A DNA stretch of 64,000 bases, taken from Acidovorax sp. SRB_14. GTDB taxonomy: Bacteria; Pseudomonadota; Gammaproteobacteria; Burkholderiales; Burkholderiaceae_C. Location of the stretch: positions 1 through 64,000 of the forward strand of contig NZ_MWOK01000005.1 of the NCBI RefSeq assembly GCF_012932145.1. Direction: 5' to 3'. The notes beneath the pieces were generated by a model. It made no database searches. It worked only from the letters and a program-made list of their open reading frames with translations, and was not told the origin of the DNA. This document shows, one piece after another, positions 27,183 to 36,052 of the stretch. Every line of letters starts with the position of its first letter. Position 1 is the first letter of the stretch. The position numbers and the translations under genes were made by a program.

Positions 27183-28229
27183 CTACATCACCCTCCCGTA
27201 CCACCACACCGAAAGTGCTGCCGCCAGCAGGGCCAGCGCCGCACCCGCGAGTGCTAGCAGGGAGGAGATTTCCGTTTCCTTCTTCTCAACCGTCAAGCGC
27301 GAGCTCAGGGTGGCATAGACCTTCTTGAGATCGTCGGCCGAGGCCGCATGAAAGTAATCGGCATTGGTGCGCGCCGCCACGGCCTTGAGGGCTTCCTCAT
27401 CGAGCCGCACGCGCATCGACCAGCCTTCGAAGCCGATGGTTTCGCCCTGCAGCGTGCCCACGCCCACGGTGTACACGCGCACGCCCCGGTCGGCGGCCCA
27501 CTTGGCGGCTTCCAGCGGGTCCACGCCGGTGGTGCGCTGGCCGTCGGTCAGCATGATGATGGCGGCCGAGTTGTAGGAGCCCGGTGGCACCGGTTTGAAG
27601 GACTTGGCGGGGTCCTGCGGCTTGTCAATCTCGTTGATGGGCCGGGCCCGCATGGCCTGCTGGCCCCCCAGGGCCGAAATGTCGATGCCGGCGTCGGGAA
27701 AGAGGGTGGCCAGGGAAAGCATGATGCCGTTGCCCGTGGCCGTGCCGCGCTGCAGCTGAAAGCTGTCGATGGCCTTGACCAGGTCCTCGCGGCTTTGCGT
27801 GGGCAGCTGCGCCAGTTGGGCGCTGCCGGCAAAGGCGACGATGCCCACGCGCACGTGGCGTGGCAGCTCGGCAATGAACGCCTTGGCGGCGTTCTGGGCG
27901 GCGGTGATGCGGTCGGGCTCCACGTCGGTGGCGCGCATGCTGCCCGAGACGTCCATGGCCAGCATGATGGTCTGTTCCTGCGAAGGCAGGGTGATCACGG
28001 CCAGAGGCCGGGCGGCTGCCAGCAGCAGCGCGATCAGCGCCAGCAGGAACAGGGCCGGCGGGATGTGGCGCCGCAGGCGCTGGCCCGGCCCGAGCGCCTC
28101 GCGCACCAGCGACAGGCTGGAGTAGCTCACGGCATTTTTCTTGCGCCGGTGCAGCAACCACCAGTACAGCAGCACCAGGAGCGGCGCGAGCAGCAGCAAC
28201 CAGAGCAGGGTGGGCCAGAGGAAAACCAT
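27183..28229 (-). CDS. VWA-domain membrane protein (BatA type)
   Basis: 348 aa. Two N-terminal membrane segments (about 5-25 and 56-80), a von Willebrand A domain (about 86-310) with the metal-ion site D93-V-S-G-S97 and later LTDG, and a C-terminal membrane segment (about 322-345). Last gene of a MoxR-DUF58-VWA cluster, a conserved arrangement thought to act with MoxR as a chaperone or metal/complex-assembly system; the client is unknown. 30 bp after the DUF58 gene. Confidence 0.9.
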   Translation of the reverse strand: MVFLWPTLLWLLLLAPLLVLLYWWLLHRRKKNAVSYSSLSLVREALGPGQRLRRHIPPALFLLALIALLLAAARPLAVITLPSQEQTIMLAMDVSGSMRATDVEPDRITAAQNAAKAFIAELPRHVRVGIVAFAGSAQLAQLPTQSREDLVKAIDSFQLQRGTATGNGIMLSLATLFPDAGIDISALGGQQAMRARPINEIDKPQDPAKSFKPVPPGSYNSAAIIMLTDGQRTTGVDPLEAAKWAADRGVRVYTVGVGTLQGETIGFEGWSMRVRLDEEALKAVAARTNADYFHAASADDLKKVYATLSSRLTVEKKETEISSLLALAGAALALLAAALSVWWYGRVM

Positions 28230-28259
28230 GGTGCGGGTCCTAGATGGCGGTGGCGTGGG

Positions 28260-29261
28260 TCAGGCCGCGCTGGCCACGGGCGCGCCGCTGCGTGGCGCCC
28301 GGACGCGGTGCCGGCGCAGGTCCATGAAGCGCAGCAGCGCGTCGACCAGGTCATCGTCGGTGCACAGCTCCAGCGTGTCGGCGCCGGCGCGCGCCAGGCC
28401 TTCGCGCAGCGCCACTTCGCGCTCCGCGGCCAGCCGGGCAAAGCGGCGGCGAAAGCCGCTGTCGTGCGTGTCGACGTGCAGCTGCTCGCCGCTTTCGGCA
28501 TCGCGCAGGGTGATGAGGCCCAGGTCGGGCAGCGTGAGCTCCAGCGGGTCCAGCAGCCGCACGGCCACCACGTCGTGGCGCTGTGCAAGCTCGGCCAGCG
28601 GCTTGTCCCAGCCCGGAGCGCTGATGAAGTCGGACACCACGAACACCGTGGCGCGGCGGCGCAGGTTGGCGACACCGGTCTGCAGCAGCCGGTGCAGCTC
28701 GGTGGCGGCCCCCGCAGCCGCCGGCGCCACTTCGGGAGCGAGCAGGCGGTGCACCAGGTGCAGCACATGGGCGCGGCTGCTGCGCGGGGGCAGCACCGCG
28801 TCCACCGCGCGCTCGCCGCCCTGGCTGGAGCCGCCGTACAGCATGGCGCCGACCCGGTTGCCGTGGCGCGTGAGCAGGCGCGCCAGCACGGCCACGAAGC
28901 CGGTGAGGATGTCGCGCTTGGCACGGCCCTGGGGCCCGAAGTTGATGGACGGGCTCAGGTCCAGCAGGAACCAGGCCGTCATCTCCCGGTCTTCCATGAA
29001 CACCCGCACATGGGGCGCATTCAGGCGCGCCGTGACGTTCCAGTCGATGTGGCGCACTTCATCGTGGGGCTGGTATTCGCGCAGGTCGGCCAGGTCGAGA
29101 CCACTGCCACGCATCAGCGTGCGGTAGTCGCCCTGCAGCAGGCCGTCCAGGCGCCGGATGACTTTCCACTCGAGCTCGCGCAGCAGCCGGTCTGCCTTGC
29201 CAGGGAGCGTCGGCAAGGCATGGACGGCGGCGCTGGCGGGTTCAGGCGGCTTTTTGCTCAT
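28260..29261 (-). CDS. DUF58-domain protein
   Basis: 333 aa, no membrane segment. DUF58 signature around residues 60-75: LADLREYQPHDEVRHIDWNV. This is followed by a VWA-like fold (LDLSPSINFG near 96, VVSDFISAPGW near 215). Partner of MoxR in the usual cluster. Start 29261 follows the moxR stop with a 20-bp overlap; a longer frame upstream is a moxR shadow. C-terminal residues 300-333 are basic. Confidence 0.88.
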   Translation of the reverse strand: MSKKPPEPASAAVHALPTLPGKADRLLRELEWKVIRRLDGLLQGDYRTLMRGSGLDLADLREYQPHDEVRHIDWNVTARLNAPHVRVFMEDREMTAWFLLDLSPSINFGPQGRAKRDILTGFVAVLARLLTRHGNRVGAMLYGGSSQGGERAVDAVLPPRSSRAHVLHLVHRLLAPEVAPAAAGAATELHRLLQTGVANLRRRATVFVVSDFISAPGWDKPLAELAQRHDVVAVRLLDPLELTLPDLGLITLRDAESGEQLHVDTHDSGFRRRFARLAAEREVALREGLARAGADTLELCTDDDLVDALLRFMDLRRHRVRAPRSGAPVASAA

Positions 29262-30258
29262 GGTGCAGCGGGCGCGCGGGCGCCGGGATCTTGGCCATGA
29301 TGCGCCGGACCAGGGCGTCGGCGTCCAGGCCTTCGGACAGCGCCTCGTAGGAGAGCGAAACGCGGTGGCGCAGCACATCGGCGGCCAGATCGGACATGTC
29401 CTCCGGCAATACATAGTTGCGGCCGCGCAGCATGGCCAGCGCCTGGGCGCCCTCGGCCAGGGCAATGGTGGCGCGCGGGCTGGCACCGCAGCTGATGTAG
29501 TTCGCCAGGTCCTTGAGACCGTGCTTGGCCGGCACGCGCGTGGCGGCCACCAGCTTCACGGCGTACTGCAGCAGGGAAGGGTCGACATACACCATGCGGC
29601 ACTCGGCCTGCAGTGCCGCCAGCTGCGCGGTGCTGGCCACCGGCAGCACCTGCACGGGCACCTCGAGCGCGCGCTGGGCAATCACAAATTCTTCTTCTTC
29701 GCTCGGGTAGTCCAGCAGCACCTTCATCATGAAGCGGTCCACCTGGGCCTCGGGCAGGGCGTAGGTGCCCTCGGTCTCGATGGGGTTTTGCGTTGCCATG
29801 ACGAGGAAGGGCTCGGGCACGCGGTGGGTCTCGCCGGCAATCGTGACCTGGCGCTCCTGCATCACTTCCAGCAGGGCGCTTTGCACCTTGGCCGGTGCCC
29901 GGTTGATCTCATCGGCCAGCAGCAGGTGCGTGAACACGGGCCCGAGCGCGGTGCTGAATTCGCCCGTCCGCTGGTTGTACATGCGCGTTCCGACCAGGTC
30001 GGCGGGCACCAGGTCGGGCGTGAACTGAATGCGCTTGAAGCTGCCCTGGATGGTGCAGGCCAGCGTCTTCACGGTCAGAGTCTTGGCCAGGCCGGGCACG
30101 CCCTCGACCAGCAGGTGGCCCTGGGCGAGCATCGCCACCATGACGCGTTCCAGGAAACGGTCCTGTCCGACCACCACCCGCTTGACCTCGTAGAGCACCT
30201 GTTCCATCAAGGTGGCGGTGGCGGCATTCGTTGTGTTGGGCGATGGGATGAATTCCAT
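29242..30258 (-). CDS. moxR: MoxR-family AAA+ ATPase
   Basis: 338 aa. AAA_3/MoxR ATPase with Walker A GVPGLAKT (53-60), Walker B LLLADEINRAP (Asp116, Glu117), sensor-type segment VMATQNPIETEGTYALPEAQ near residue 160 and a C-terminal lid domain. MoxR ATPases act as chaperones for maturing specific complexes. Begins 32 bp after the serine protease gene and overlaps the DUF58 gene by 20 bp, so the cluster is one operon. The N-terminal 20 residues are variable. Confidence 0.94.
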   Translation of the reverse strand: MEFIPSPNTTNAATATLMEQVLYEVKRVVVGQDRFLERVMVAMLAQGHLLVEGVPGLAKTLTVKTLACTIQGSFKRIQFTPDLVPADLVGTRMYNQRTGEFSTALGPVFTHLLLADEINRAPAKVQSALLEVMQERQVTIAGETHRVPEPFLVMATQNPIETEGTYALPEAQVDRFMMKVLLDYPSEEEEFVIAQRALEVPVQVLPVASTAQLAALQAECRMVYVDPSLLQYAVKLVAATRVPAKHGLKDLANYISCGASPRATIALAEGAQALAMLRGRNYVLPEDMSDLAADVLRHRVSLSYEALSEGLDADALVRRIMAKIPAPARPLHHEQKAA

Positions 30259-30290
30259 GGTGCTCCTCGGTCAAGGTCGGTCGAAGGGGA

Positions 30291-31229
30291 TCAGAACGGC
30301 GGCATGCCCACGGCCGACGCTGCGTGCTCGATGGGTACGGCGAAACCGATGCCGATGAAGGTCCGCGCCGGCGTCGGGTTGAGGATGGCGGTGACGATGC
30401 CGACGACCGCGCCATCGAGCGTGACCAGCGGACCGCCCGAATTGCCGGGGTTGACCGCGGCGTCGAACTGGATCAGGTTGCTGAGCTGTCGGTTGCCTTC
30501 GGGTGAGGTGAATTCGCGCTGCAGACCCGAGACCACGCCGGCAGAGGCCGATGGGCCGATGCCGAACGGGAAGCCTACCGCCACCACATGGTCGCCAGGG
30601 CGCAGATCCTGGGTGGAGCGCAGCGGGGCGGCGGCCAGGTCGTCGGGCACCTTGTGCGCCTGGAGCACCGCCAGGTCGTTCTCGGGCTGGGCGCCGGTGA
30701 TGCTGGCGGCGGTTTCCAGGCCGTCGTGAAAGGTCACCACGATGCGGTCTGCACCCAGCACCACGTGCAGATTGGTCAGGATGATGCCCTTGTCGACGAT
30801 GACGACGCCGGTGCCCACGCCGCGCCCCACTTCCTCCTTGCCATTGCCCGAGATGCGATAGCCGACGACCCGGACCACCGAGGGTGCGATCGCGTCGACG
30901 GCCCGGGCCGCGGCCGAGGGCGGGGTGGTGGTCTCCAGGGTGCGCAAAACGGCGGCGTCGATGTCCTTTTGCGTGATCCGTTGGGGCGCCGGCCGCTGCT
31001 GCAGCCCCAGACTGGCCGCCAAAAGCACGCACAGCACGGCGATCATGGACCACAGTGCCCGCGCGTGGCGGCGCGACAGTGCTGACGGGGCGGGAGAAAC
31101 CGCTTGCGGCGCGTTGTCGCCTTCAGCGGCGGCCGGCTCCGCGGCGGGCGCAGCATCCGCTGCGCCCGCGTCGTGCGCCACAGGGCGGCGGGCGGCGCGG
31201 GAATTGCTGTAGAGGGCGGGCCGAGGCAT
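30291..31229 (-). CDS. Membrane-anchored trypsin-like (HtrA-type) protease without PDZ
   Basis: 312 aa. An Ala/Pro-rich cytoplasmic N-terminus (1-57), one membrane segment (about 59-76), then an S1C protease domain with His155 (LTNLHVV), Asp185 (ENDLAVL) and Ser264 (PGNSGGPL). No PDZ domain follows; the protein ends at the end of the protease domain, shorter than DegP/DegS. Predicted periplasmic activity. First gene of the moxR cluster, which suggests quality control of the same client proteins; that link is inference. Confidence 0.88.
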   Translation of the reverse strand: MPRPALYSNSRAARRPVAHDAGAADAAPAAEPAAAEGDNAPQAVSPAPSALSRRHARALWSMIAVLCVLLAASLGLQQRPAPQRITQKDIDAAVLRTLETTTPPSAAARAVDAIAPSVVRVVGYRISGNGKEEVGRGVGTGVVIVDKGIILTNLHVVLGADRIVVTFHDGLETAASITGAQPENDLAVLQAHKVPDDLAAAPLRSTQDLRPGDHVVAVGFPFGIGPSASAGVVSGLQREFTSPEGNRQLSNLIQFDAAVNPGNSGGPLVTLDGAVVGIVTAILNPTPARTFIGIGFAVPIEHAASAVGMPPF

Positions 31230-31345
31230 CCTGTCACCTTTTCTACTGCGCCGCGAACGAGCGTATGGTTTTCACGTTAGCACGTATTGCAGCCGGATGC
31301 ATTCCCCGGGGCGGGAGAGACCGCGTTCTCGTGCATCATGGCCGA

Positions 31346-32197
31346 ATGACCGCCTGGATCGACACCCATTGCCACCTGGACGCCCCCGAGTTCGACGCCG
31401 ACCGCGACGTGGTGCGCCAGCAGGCCCGTGACCGTGGCGTGGTGCACTGCGTGATTCCGGCGGTGGCGCCCGGTAACTGGGCCGCCGTGCGGGAGCTAGC
31501 GAACCGGCACGGCGACAGCTATGCGCTGGGCATCCACCCGCTGTGTACGGGCACCGCCGCCGAAGACGATCTGGAGCGCCTGGCGCAGGAGCTGCAGCAG
31601 CACCGCGCGGACCCGCGTCTCGTTGCCATCGGTGAGATGGGCCTGGACTACTTTGTCAAAGGCCTCGATCCTGCGCGCCAGGAGCGCTTTTACCGCGCCC
31701 AGCTGCAGCTGGCGCGGCGCTTCGATCTGCCGGTGGTCCTGCACGTGCGCCGCTCGGCAGACCGGCTGCTCAAGGGCCTGCGCGAGGTGCCGGTGCAGGG
31801 CGGCATTGCGCACGCCTTCAACGGCAGCCTGCAGCAGGCGCGCGCCTTCATTGCGCTCGGCTTCAAGCTCGGCTTTGGCGGCGCATTGACGTTCGAGCGC
31901 GCGCTGCAGCTGCGCCGCCTGGCCACCGAGCTGCCGCCCGAAGCGCTGGTGCTCGAGACCGACTCGCCCGACATGCCGCCGCACTGGATCTACCGCACCG
32001 CCGCCGAGCGCGCCTTTGGCGCGCCCCAGGGCCGCAACGCCCCGGCCGAGCTGCCGCGCATCGCGCAGCAACTGGCCGGCTTGCGCGGCATGCCATTGGC
32101 TGCGCTGGCGCAGCAGACCGGCGCCAATGCGCTGGCGGCGCTGCCGCGCTTGCAGGGGCGGTTTGAAATATCGGTGAAAAGTGCCTCTAACGCATGA
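31346..32197 (+). CDS. tatD: TatD-family metal-dependent DNase
   Basis: 283 aa, complete. TIM-barrel amidohydrolase-type nuclease: WIDTHCHLD (His8, His10), IGEMGLDYF near 95, PVVLHVRRS near 130, HAFNGS near 155 and LETDSPDMPP near 208. TatD enzymes are 3'-5' exonucleases in DNA repair or fragmentation. The last seven or so residues (SVKSASNA) come from a repeat copy lying across the stop. A truncated paralogue lies 4.7 kb upstream. 116 bp separate it from the divergent protease gene. Confidence 0.93.
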   Translation: MTAWIDTHCHLDAPEFDADRDVVRQQARDRGVVHCVIPAVAPGNWAAVRELANRHGDSYALGIHPLCTGTAAEDDLERLAQELQQHRADPRLVAIGEMGLDYFVKGLDPARQERFYRAQLQLARRFDLPVVLHVRRSADRLLKGLREVPVQGGIAHAFNGSLQQARAFIALGFKLGFGGALTFERALQLRRLATELPPEALVLETDSPDMPPHWIYRTAAERAFGAPQGRNAPAELPRIAQQLAGLRGMPLAALAQQTGANALAALPRLQGRFEISVKSASNA

Positions 32198-32230
32198 TGG
32201 GCAAGCGCTTGTAGCTATGAATAATGTAGT
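32175..32230 (-). repeat. Dispersed short repeat, copy F
   Basis: Minus orientation: CTACATTATTCATAGCTACA, AGCGCTTGCCC, then TGCGTTAGAGGCACTTTTCA. Very close to copy G (same CTACATT, TAGCT, GCGCTTG, TGCGTT, AGGCACTTTT blocks at the same spacing). It spans the tatD stop codon. Confidence 0.8.
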
Positions 32231-32269
32231 TTCCTCGGTCCAGCCCACCCGTAAAAAAGGCCACGCTCC

Positions 32270-32809
32270 ATGACTTTTTCCGCTTCCGCTCCTGGGGCGC
32301 CCGCTGCCGCGTCCCGGCTGGTCGGCCTGGCGCCCGTGGTCGGTGCCGGCACCGTGCTGCTGGTGCTGGGCAGCTTTCCGGGCGCGGCCTCGCTGCGCGC
32401 GCAGCAGTACTACGGGCATCCGCAAAACCATTTCTGGTGCATCCTGCAGGCGCTGTGGCCCCAGCACCCGATGCCCGGCCGCGCCGATTACTCCGGTCGC
32501 TGCGGCTGGCTGCTGGCACGCGGCCTGGGCCTGTGGGATGTGTACGGCGCCTGCGAGCGCGAAGGCAGCCTCGATGCGCAGATCCGCCATGCCGAGGTCA
32601 ACGATTTCGCCGCATTGCGCGTGCGCTGCCCGCGCCTGGCGGCCATCGCCCACAATGGCGGCGAGAGCTTCAAGCACGCGCGCGCCACGGCGGCGCTGGG
32701 CGTGCCGGTGTACAAGCTCCCTTCCACCAGCCCCGCGAATGCATCGTGGAGCTTCGAGCGCAAGCGCCAGGCCTGGGCCGAGGTCATGGCGGCGCACGGA
32801 CTGCTTTGA
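32270..32809 (+). CDS. DNA-deoxyinosine (hypoxanthine-DNA) glycosylase
   Basis: 179 aa, uracil-DNA-glycosylase superfamily, hypoxanthine-DNA glycosylase branch (family 6). Seen: LVLGSFPGAASLRAQQYYGH near residue 31 (active-site strand), NHFW, WDVYGACEREGSLD near 90 and LPSTSPANASWSFERK near 150. The enzyme removes deaminated adenine from DNA. Starts 72 bp after tatD and is 11 bp before the next gene, so a DNA-repair flavoured operon is possible. Confidence 0.85.
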   Translation: MTFSASAPGAPAAASRLVGLAPVVGAGTVLLVLGSFPGAASLRAQQYYGHPQNHFWCILQALWPQHPMPGRADYSGRCGWLLARGLGLWDVYGACEREGSLDAQIRHAEVNDFAALRVRCPRLAAIAHNGGESFKHARATAALGVPVYKLPSTSPANASWSFERKRQAWAEVMAAHGLL

Positions 32810-32820
32810 ATCGAGAACGA

Positions 32821-33606
32821 ATGGCCCGCAGCAAAAAAATTTCTTCCTCCCCTTCTTCCGACCCCGCCGAACTGCCCGAAGTCACCGTCTCCGACGACGG
32901 CGAGGTGCGCCACCTGCACCTGGGCACGCCCTGGATCCAGGGCTCCATGCGCGTCAAGGAGCCGTTCGAGATCGAACTCGAATACGTGCAGCGCATGATG
33001 GCCTGGCTGCTGTTTGTCGAGCCTGCCAGCGTGGCCGAGCGCCATGCCATGCAGCTGGGCCTGGGCGCAGGCGCGATCACCAAGTTCTGCCACAAGAAGC
33101 TGCGCATGTGCAGCACCGCCATCGAACTGAACCCGCAGGTGCTGGCGGTGTGCCGCTCGTGGTTCAAGCTGCCGCCCGACGGCCCCACGCTGCGCGTGGT
33201 GCTGGCCGATGCCGCGCAGGAGGTGCGCAATCCGATGTGGCACGGCACGGTCGATGCGCTGGCGGTCGACCTGTACGACCACAACGCGGCCGCGCCGGTG
33301 CTCGACAGCGCAGAGTTCTATGCCGACTGCCGCGCCTTGCTCAGCGACGACGGCGCCATGACGGTGAACCTGTTTGGCCGCGCGGCGAGCTACGGCGAGA
33401 GCCTCGAAAAGATGGCCACCGTGTTTGGCGAAGACGCGCTCTGGACCTTCAAGCCCACGCGCGAGGGCAACACCGTGGTGCTCGCGCAGCGTACGCCCAC
33501 GCACCCCAAGCGCGCCGAGCTGCAGGTGCGCGCCGAAGCCATCCAGGCACGCTGGGACCTGCCGGCCGCCAAGTGGATGCGCGTGTTCAAGCCCGTGGCC
33601 GGCTGA
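32821..33606 (+). CDS. Spermidine-synthase-like methyltransferase-fold protein
   Basis: 261 aa. Rossmann-like spermidine/spermine synthase fold: MQLGLGAGAITKFCHKK near residue 77, STAIELNPQVLAVCRSWF near 100, ALAVDLYDHNAAAPVLDS near 143. The polyamine synthase N-domain and gatekeeper residues are not evident, so it probably is not a true SpeE; such proteins are common unassigned relatives. The N-terminal 18 residues are Ser/Lys rich. 11 bp after the glycosylase gene, 34 bp before the GspE gene. Start ATG 32821 has AGAACGA upstream, a weak site. Confidence 0.75.
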   Translation: MARSKKISSSPSSDPAELPEVTVSDDGEVRHLHLGTPWIQGSMRVKEPFEIELEYVQRMMAWLLFVEPASVAERHAMQLGLGAGAITKFCHKKLRMCSTAIELNPQVLAVCRSWFKLPPDGPTLRVVLADAAQEVRNPMWHGTVDALAVDLYDHNAAAPVLDSAEFYADCRALLSDDGAMTVNLFGRAASYGESLEKMATVFGEDALWTFKPTREGNTVVLAQRTPTHPKRAELQVRAEAIQARWDLPAAKWMRVFKPVAG

Positions 33607-33640
33607 TGCCGGGGTGGCCCTTCCATTTTCCGGACCTCCG

Positions 33641-35434
33641 ATGACCTCTGCCCACGCTCCCCTGCAGGCTGCAGCTGCGCCTTCTTTTGCCGGGGCGCTG
33701 GACTGGCGCCGCATCGTCGACTGGCTGCACGCCGACGGCGTGATCGCCCCCGAGGAGGCGCAGCGCACCGTGGCGCGCTGCGCGCAGGCCGAGAGCCGCC
33801 AGCACCCGCTGGTGCGCCTGGCCAGCGTGGCCATGGCGCGCGCCAGCGACGGCAAGCCGCTCGATACCGAGATGCTGACCGAGTACCTCGCGCAGCGCTG
33901 CGGCCTGGCCTACCTGCGCATAGACCCGCTCAAGGTGGACGTCGGCAAGGTCGCCGACACCATGAGTGCCAGCTACGCCGAGCGCCACAAGGTGCTGCCG
34001 GTGCAGGTCACGGCGCAGGAGGTGGTGGTGGCCACGGCCGAGCCCTTCGTCACCGACTGGGTGGCCGAGGTCGAGCGCCAGGCGCGCCGCCCGGTGCGCC
34101 GCGTGCTGGCCAACCCACAGGACATCCAGCGCTACACGGTGGAATTTTTTGCGCTCGCCAAGTCCGTGCGCGCAGCGCAAAAGGCCGGCGGCAGCGCCGG
34201 CGCGAGCAGCTTCGAGCAGCTTGTCGAGCTCGGCAAGACGCACAAGCAGCTCGACGCCAACGACCAGGGTGTCGTCAAGGTGGTCGACTGGCTGTGGCAG
34301 TACGCGTTCGACCAGCGCGCCAGCGACATCCACCTCGAGCCCCGGCGCGAGCAGGGCGTGATCCGCTTTCGCATCGACGGCGTGCTGCACCCGGTCTATC
34401 AGATGCCGATGGGCGTGATGAGCGCCATGGTGGCGCGCATCAAGCTGCTCGGGCGCATGGACGTGGTCGAAAAGCGCCGGCCGCAGGACGGCCGCATCAA
34501 GACGCGCAACCCGCGCGGCGACGAGGTGGAGATGCGCCTGTCCACGCTGCCCACGGCCTTCGGCGAGAAGATGGTGATGCGCATCTTCGACCCCGACACG
34601 GCGCTCAAGGACCTCGATGCGCTGGGCTTCTCGCCGCACGACTCGCAGCGCTGGGAGGCGCTTATCGCGCGCCCGCACGGCATCATTTTGGTGACCGGGC
34701 CCACGGGCTCGGGCAAGACCACCACGCTGTACTCCACGCTCAAGCGCGTGGCAACCGAAGAGGTCAACGTCAGCACCGTCGAAGACCCGATCGAGATGAT
34801 CGAGCCGAGCTTCAACCAGACGCAGGTGCAGCCGCAGCTCGACTTCAGCTTCTCCGAGGGCGTGCGCGCCCTCATGCGCCAGGACCCCGACATCATCATG
34901 GTCGGCGAGATCCGAGACCTGCCGACGGCCGAGATGGCGGTGCAGGCTGCGCTCACCGGCCACCTGGTGTTCTCGACGCTGCACACCAACGACGCGCCCA
35001 GCGCCGTCACGCGGCTGATGGAGCTGGGCGTACCCAACTACCTGATCAACGCGACGCTGCTCGGCGTGCTGGCGCAGCGCCTGGTGCGCACGCTGTGCAA
35101 ACAGTGCAAGCAGCCCGACCCCGAGGCCTCGGCCCAGGTGCTGGCCGAAGCCGTCAAGCCCTGGAAGCTTTCCGGCGAATACCGGCCCTTCAAGGCCGTC
35201 GGCTGCGTGGACTGCCGCATGACGGGGTTCCGCGGCCGCATGGGGCTGTACGAACTGCTCACGGTGAGCGAGGCGCTCAAGGACGGCATCACGCGCGAGC
35301 CGTCGATCGACGCGCTGCGTCGCCAGGCCGTGCACGATGGCATGCGCCCGCTGCGCATGGCCGGCGCGCTGCGCGTGGCGCAGGGGCTGACCACGCTCGA
35401 CGAGGTCATTGCGGCCACGCCGCCGCCCCAGTGA
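33641..35434 (+). CDS. GspE/PilB-type secretion ATPase, orphan
   Basis: 597 aa. N-terminal GspE-N domain (about 60-165), then the hexameric secretion ATPase: Walker A GPTGSGKTTTLYS near residue 353, Asp box STVEDPIEMIEPSFNQTQVQ, Walker B DPDIIMVGEIRD, His box VFSTLHTNDAPSAV and the tetracysteine zinc motif LCKQC...GCVDC near 487-527. It powers type II secretion or type IV pilus assembly. No gspF, gspG, pilC or secretin gene is adjacent. Start at 33641 gives the expected N-domain; the longer frame overlaps the upstream gene. Confidence 0.88.
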   Translation: MTSAHAPLQAAAAPSFAGALDWRRIVDWLHADGVIAPEEAQRTVARCAQAESRQHPLVRLASVAMARASDGKPLDTEMLTEYLAQRCGLAYLRIDPLKVDVGKVADTMSASYAERHKVLPVQVTAQEVVVATAEPFVTDWVAEVERQARRPVRRVLANPQDIQRYTVEFFALAKSVRAAQKAGGSAGASSFEQLVELGKTHKQLDANDQGVVKVVDWLWQYAFDQRASDIHLEPRREQGVIRFRIDGVLHPVYQMPMGVMSAMVARIKLLGRMDVVEKRRPQDGRIKTRNPRGDEVEMRLSTLPTAFGEKMVMRIFDPDTALKDLDALGFSPHDSQRWEALIARPHGIILVTGPTGSGKTTTLYSTLKRVATEEVNVSTVEDPIEMIEPSFNQTQVQPQLDFSFSEGVRALMRQDPDIIMVGEIRDLPTAEMAVQAALTGHLVFSTLHTNDAPSAVTRLMELGVPNYLINATLLGVLAQRLVRTLCKQCKQPDPEASAQVLAEAVKPWKLSGEYRPFKAVGCVDCRMTGFRGRMGLYELLTVSEALKDGITREPSIDALRRQAVHDGMRPLRMAGALRVAQGLTTLDEVIAATPPPQ

Positions 35435-35462
35435 GAGGTGTTTCCTAGGGTAAACGCTTAGG

Positions 35463-35519
35463 CCACCTGTAGGTGGAATCCACATCGAAAGTGCCCCCAA
35501 TCGAACGCAAAATCGTTCG
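35463..35519 (+). promoter_or_regulatory. Two inverted repeats upstream of tctB
   Basis: In the 114-bp gap before tctB: CCACCT-GT-AGGTGG (35463-35476) and CGAACG-CAAAAT-CGTTCG (35502-35519). Either could be a regulator site, for example for a two-component or LysR-type regulator of tricarboxylate uptake; none is encoded nearby. The second ends 29 nt before the start codon. Confidence 0.35.
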
Positions 35520-35548
35520 CTTGTGATTTCCTTCTGGGGGACATTTTT

Positions 35549-36037
35549 GTGAAAATCAAGAGTCAAAAAGACTTCTTTTCCGGCCTCATGTTCATGGGCG
35601 TCGGAGGGGCTTTTGCCATAGGTGCCACCACCTATAACGTCGGCTCGGGCGCCCGCATGGGACCCGGCTACTTTCCGCTGATCCTGGGCATCCTGCTGGC
35701 CATCCTGGGGGTGATCATCACCTTCAAGGCGACCGTGGTGGAAACCGAGGACGGCGACAAGGTGGGCAAGTGGGCATGGAAGCAGATCTTCTTCATCCTG
35801 GCCTCCAACTTCGCCTTCGGCATCCTGTTGGCCGGTTTGCCAAGCATCGGTGTTCCCGCCATGGGCCTGATCGTCGCCATCTACGGCCTGACGTTCATCG
35901 CCAGCCTGGCGGGTGACCAGTTCCATGCCAAGTCGGTGTTCGTTCTCGCCACCGTTTTGGCGATTGGTAGTTACGTGGCTTTCGTGTGGGCACTGAAATT
36001 GCAGTTCCCCGTGTGGCCTAGCTTCATTTCGGGTTAA
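35549..36037 (+). CDS. tctB: Tripartite tricarboxylate transporter small subunit TctB
   Basis: 162 aa, four membrane segments (about 10-30, 40-58, 78-100, 118-150). Small membrane subunit of the TTT family (Na+-coupled uptake of citrate or other carboxylates). GTG start with a GGGGGA ribosome site at 35536-35541. The lysine-rich start VKIKSQKDFFSGLMFM and the GPGYFPLILG motif near residue 37 are typical. 15 bp before tctA. No tctC binding-protein gene is adjacent; such binding proteins are often encoded elsewhere in Comamonadaceae. Confidence 0.92.
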   Translation: MKIKSQKDFFSGLMFMGVGGAFAIGATTYNVGSGARMGPGYFPLILGILLAILGVIITFKATVVETEDGDKVGKWAWKQIFFILASNFAFGILLAGLPSIGVPAMGLIVAIYGLTFIASLAGDQFHAKSVFVLATVLAIGSYVAFVWALKLQFPVWPSFISG

Positions 36038-36052
36038 GCGAGAGTACCGACC

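Noticed and set aside
26464-27318. A continuous 284-codon plus-strand frame
   Set aside because: It is a chance join of a kup shadow, the tatD fragment and the antisense of the secreted-protein gene and the VWA gene end; only the tatD part has homology.
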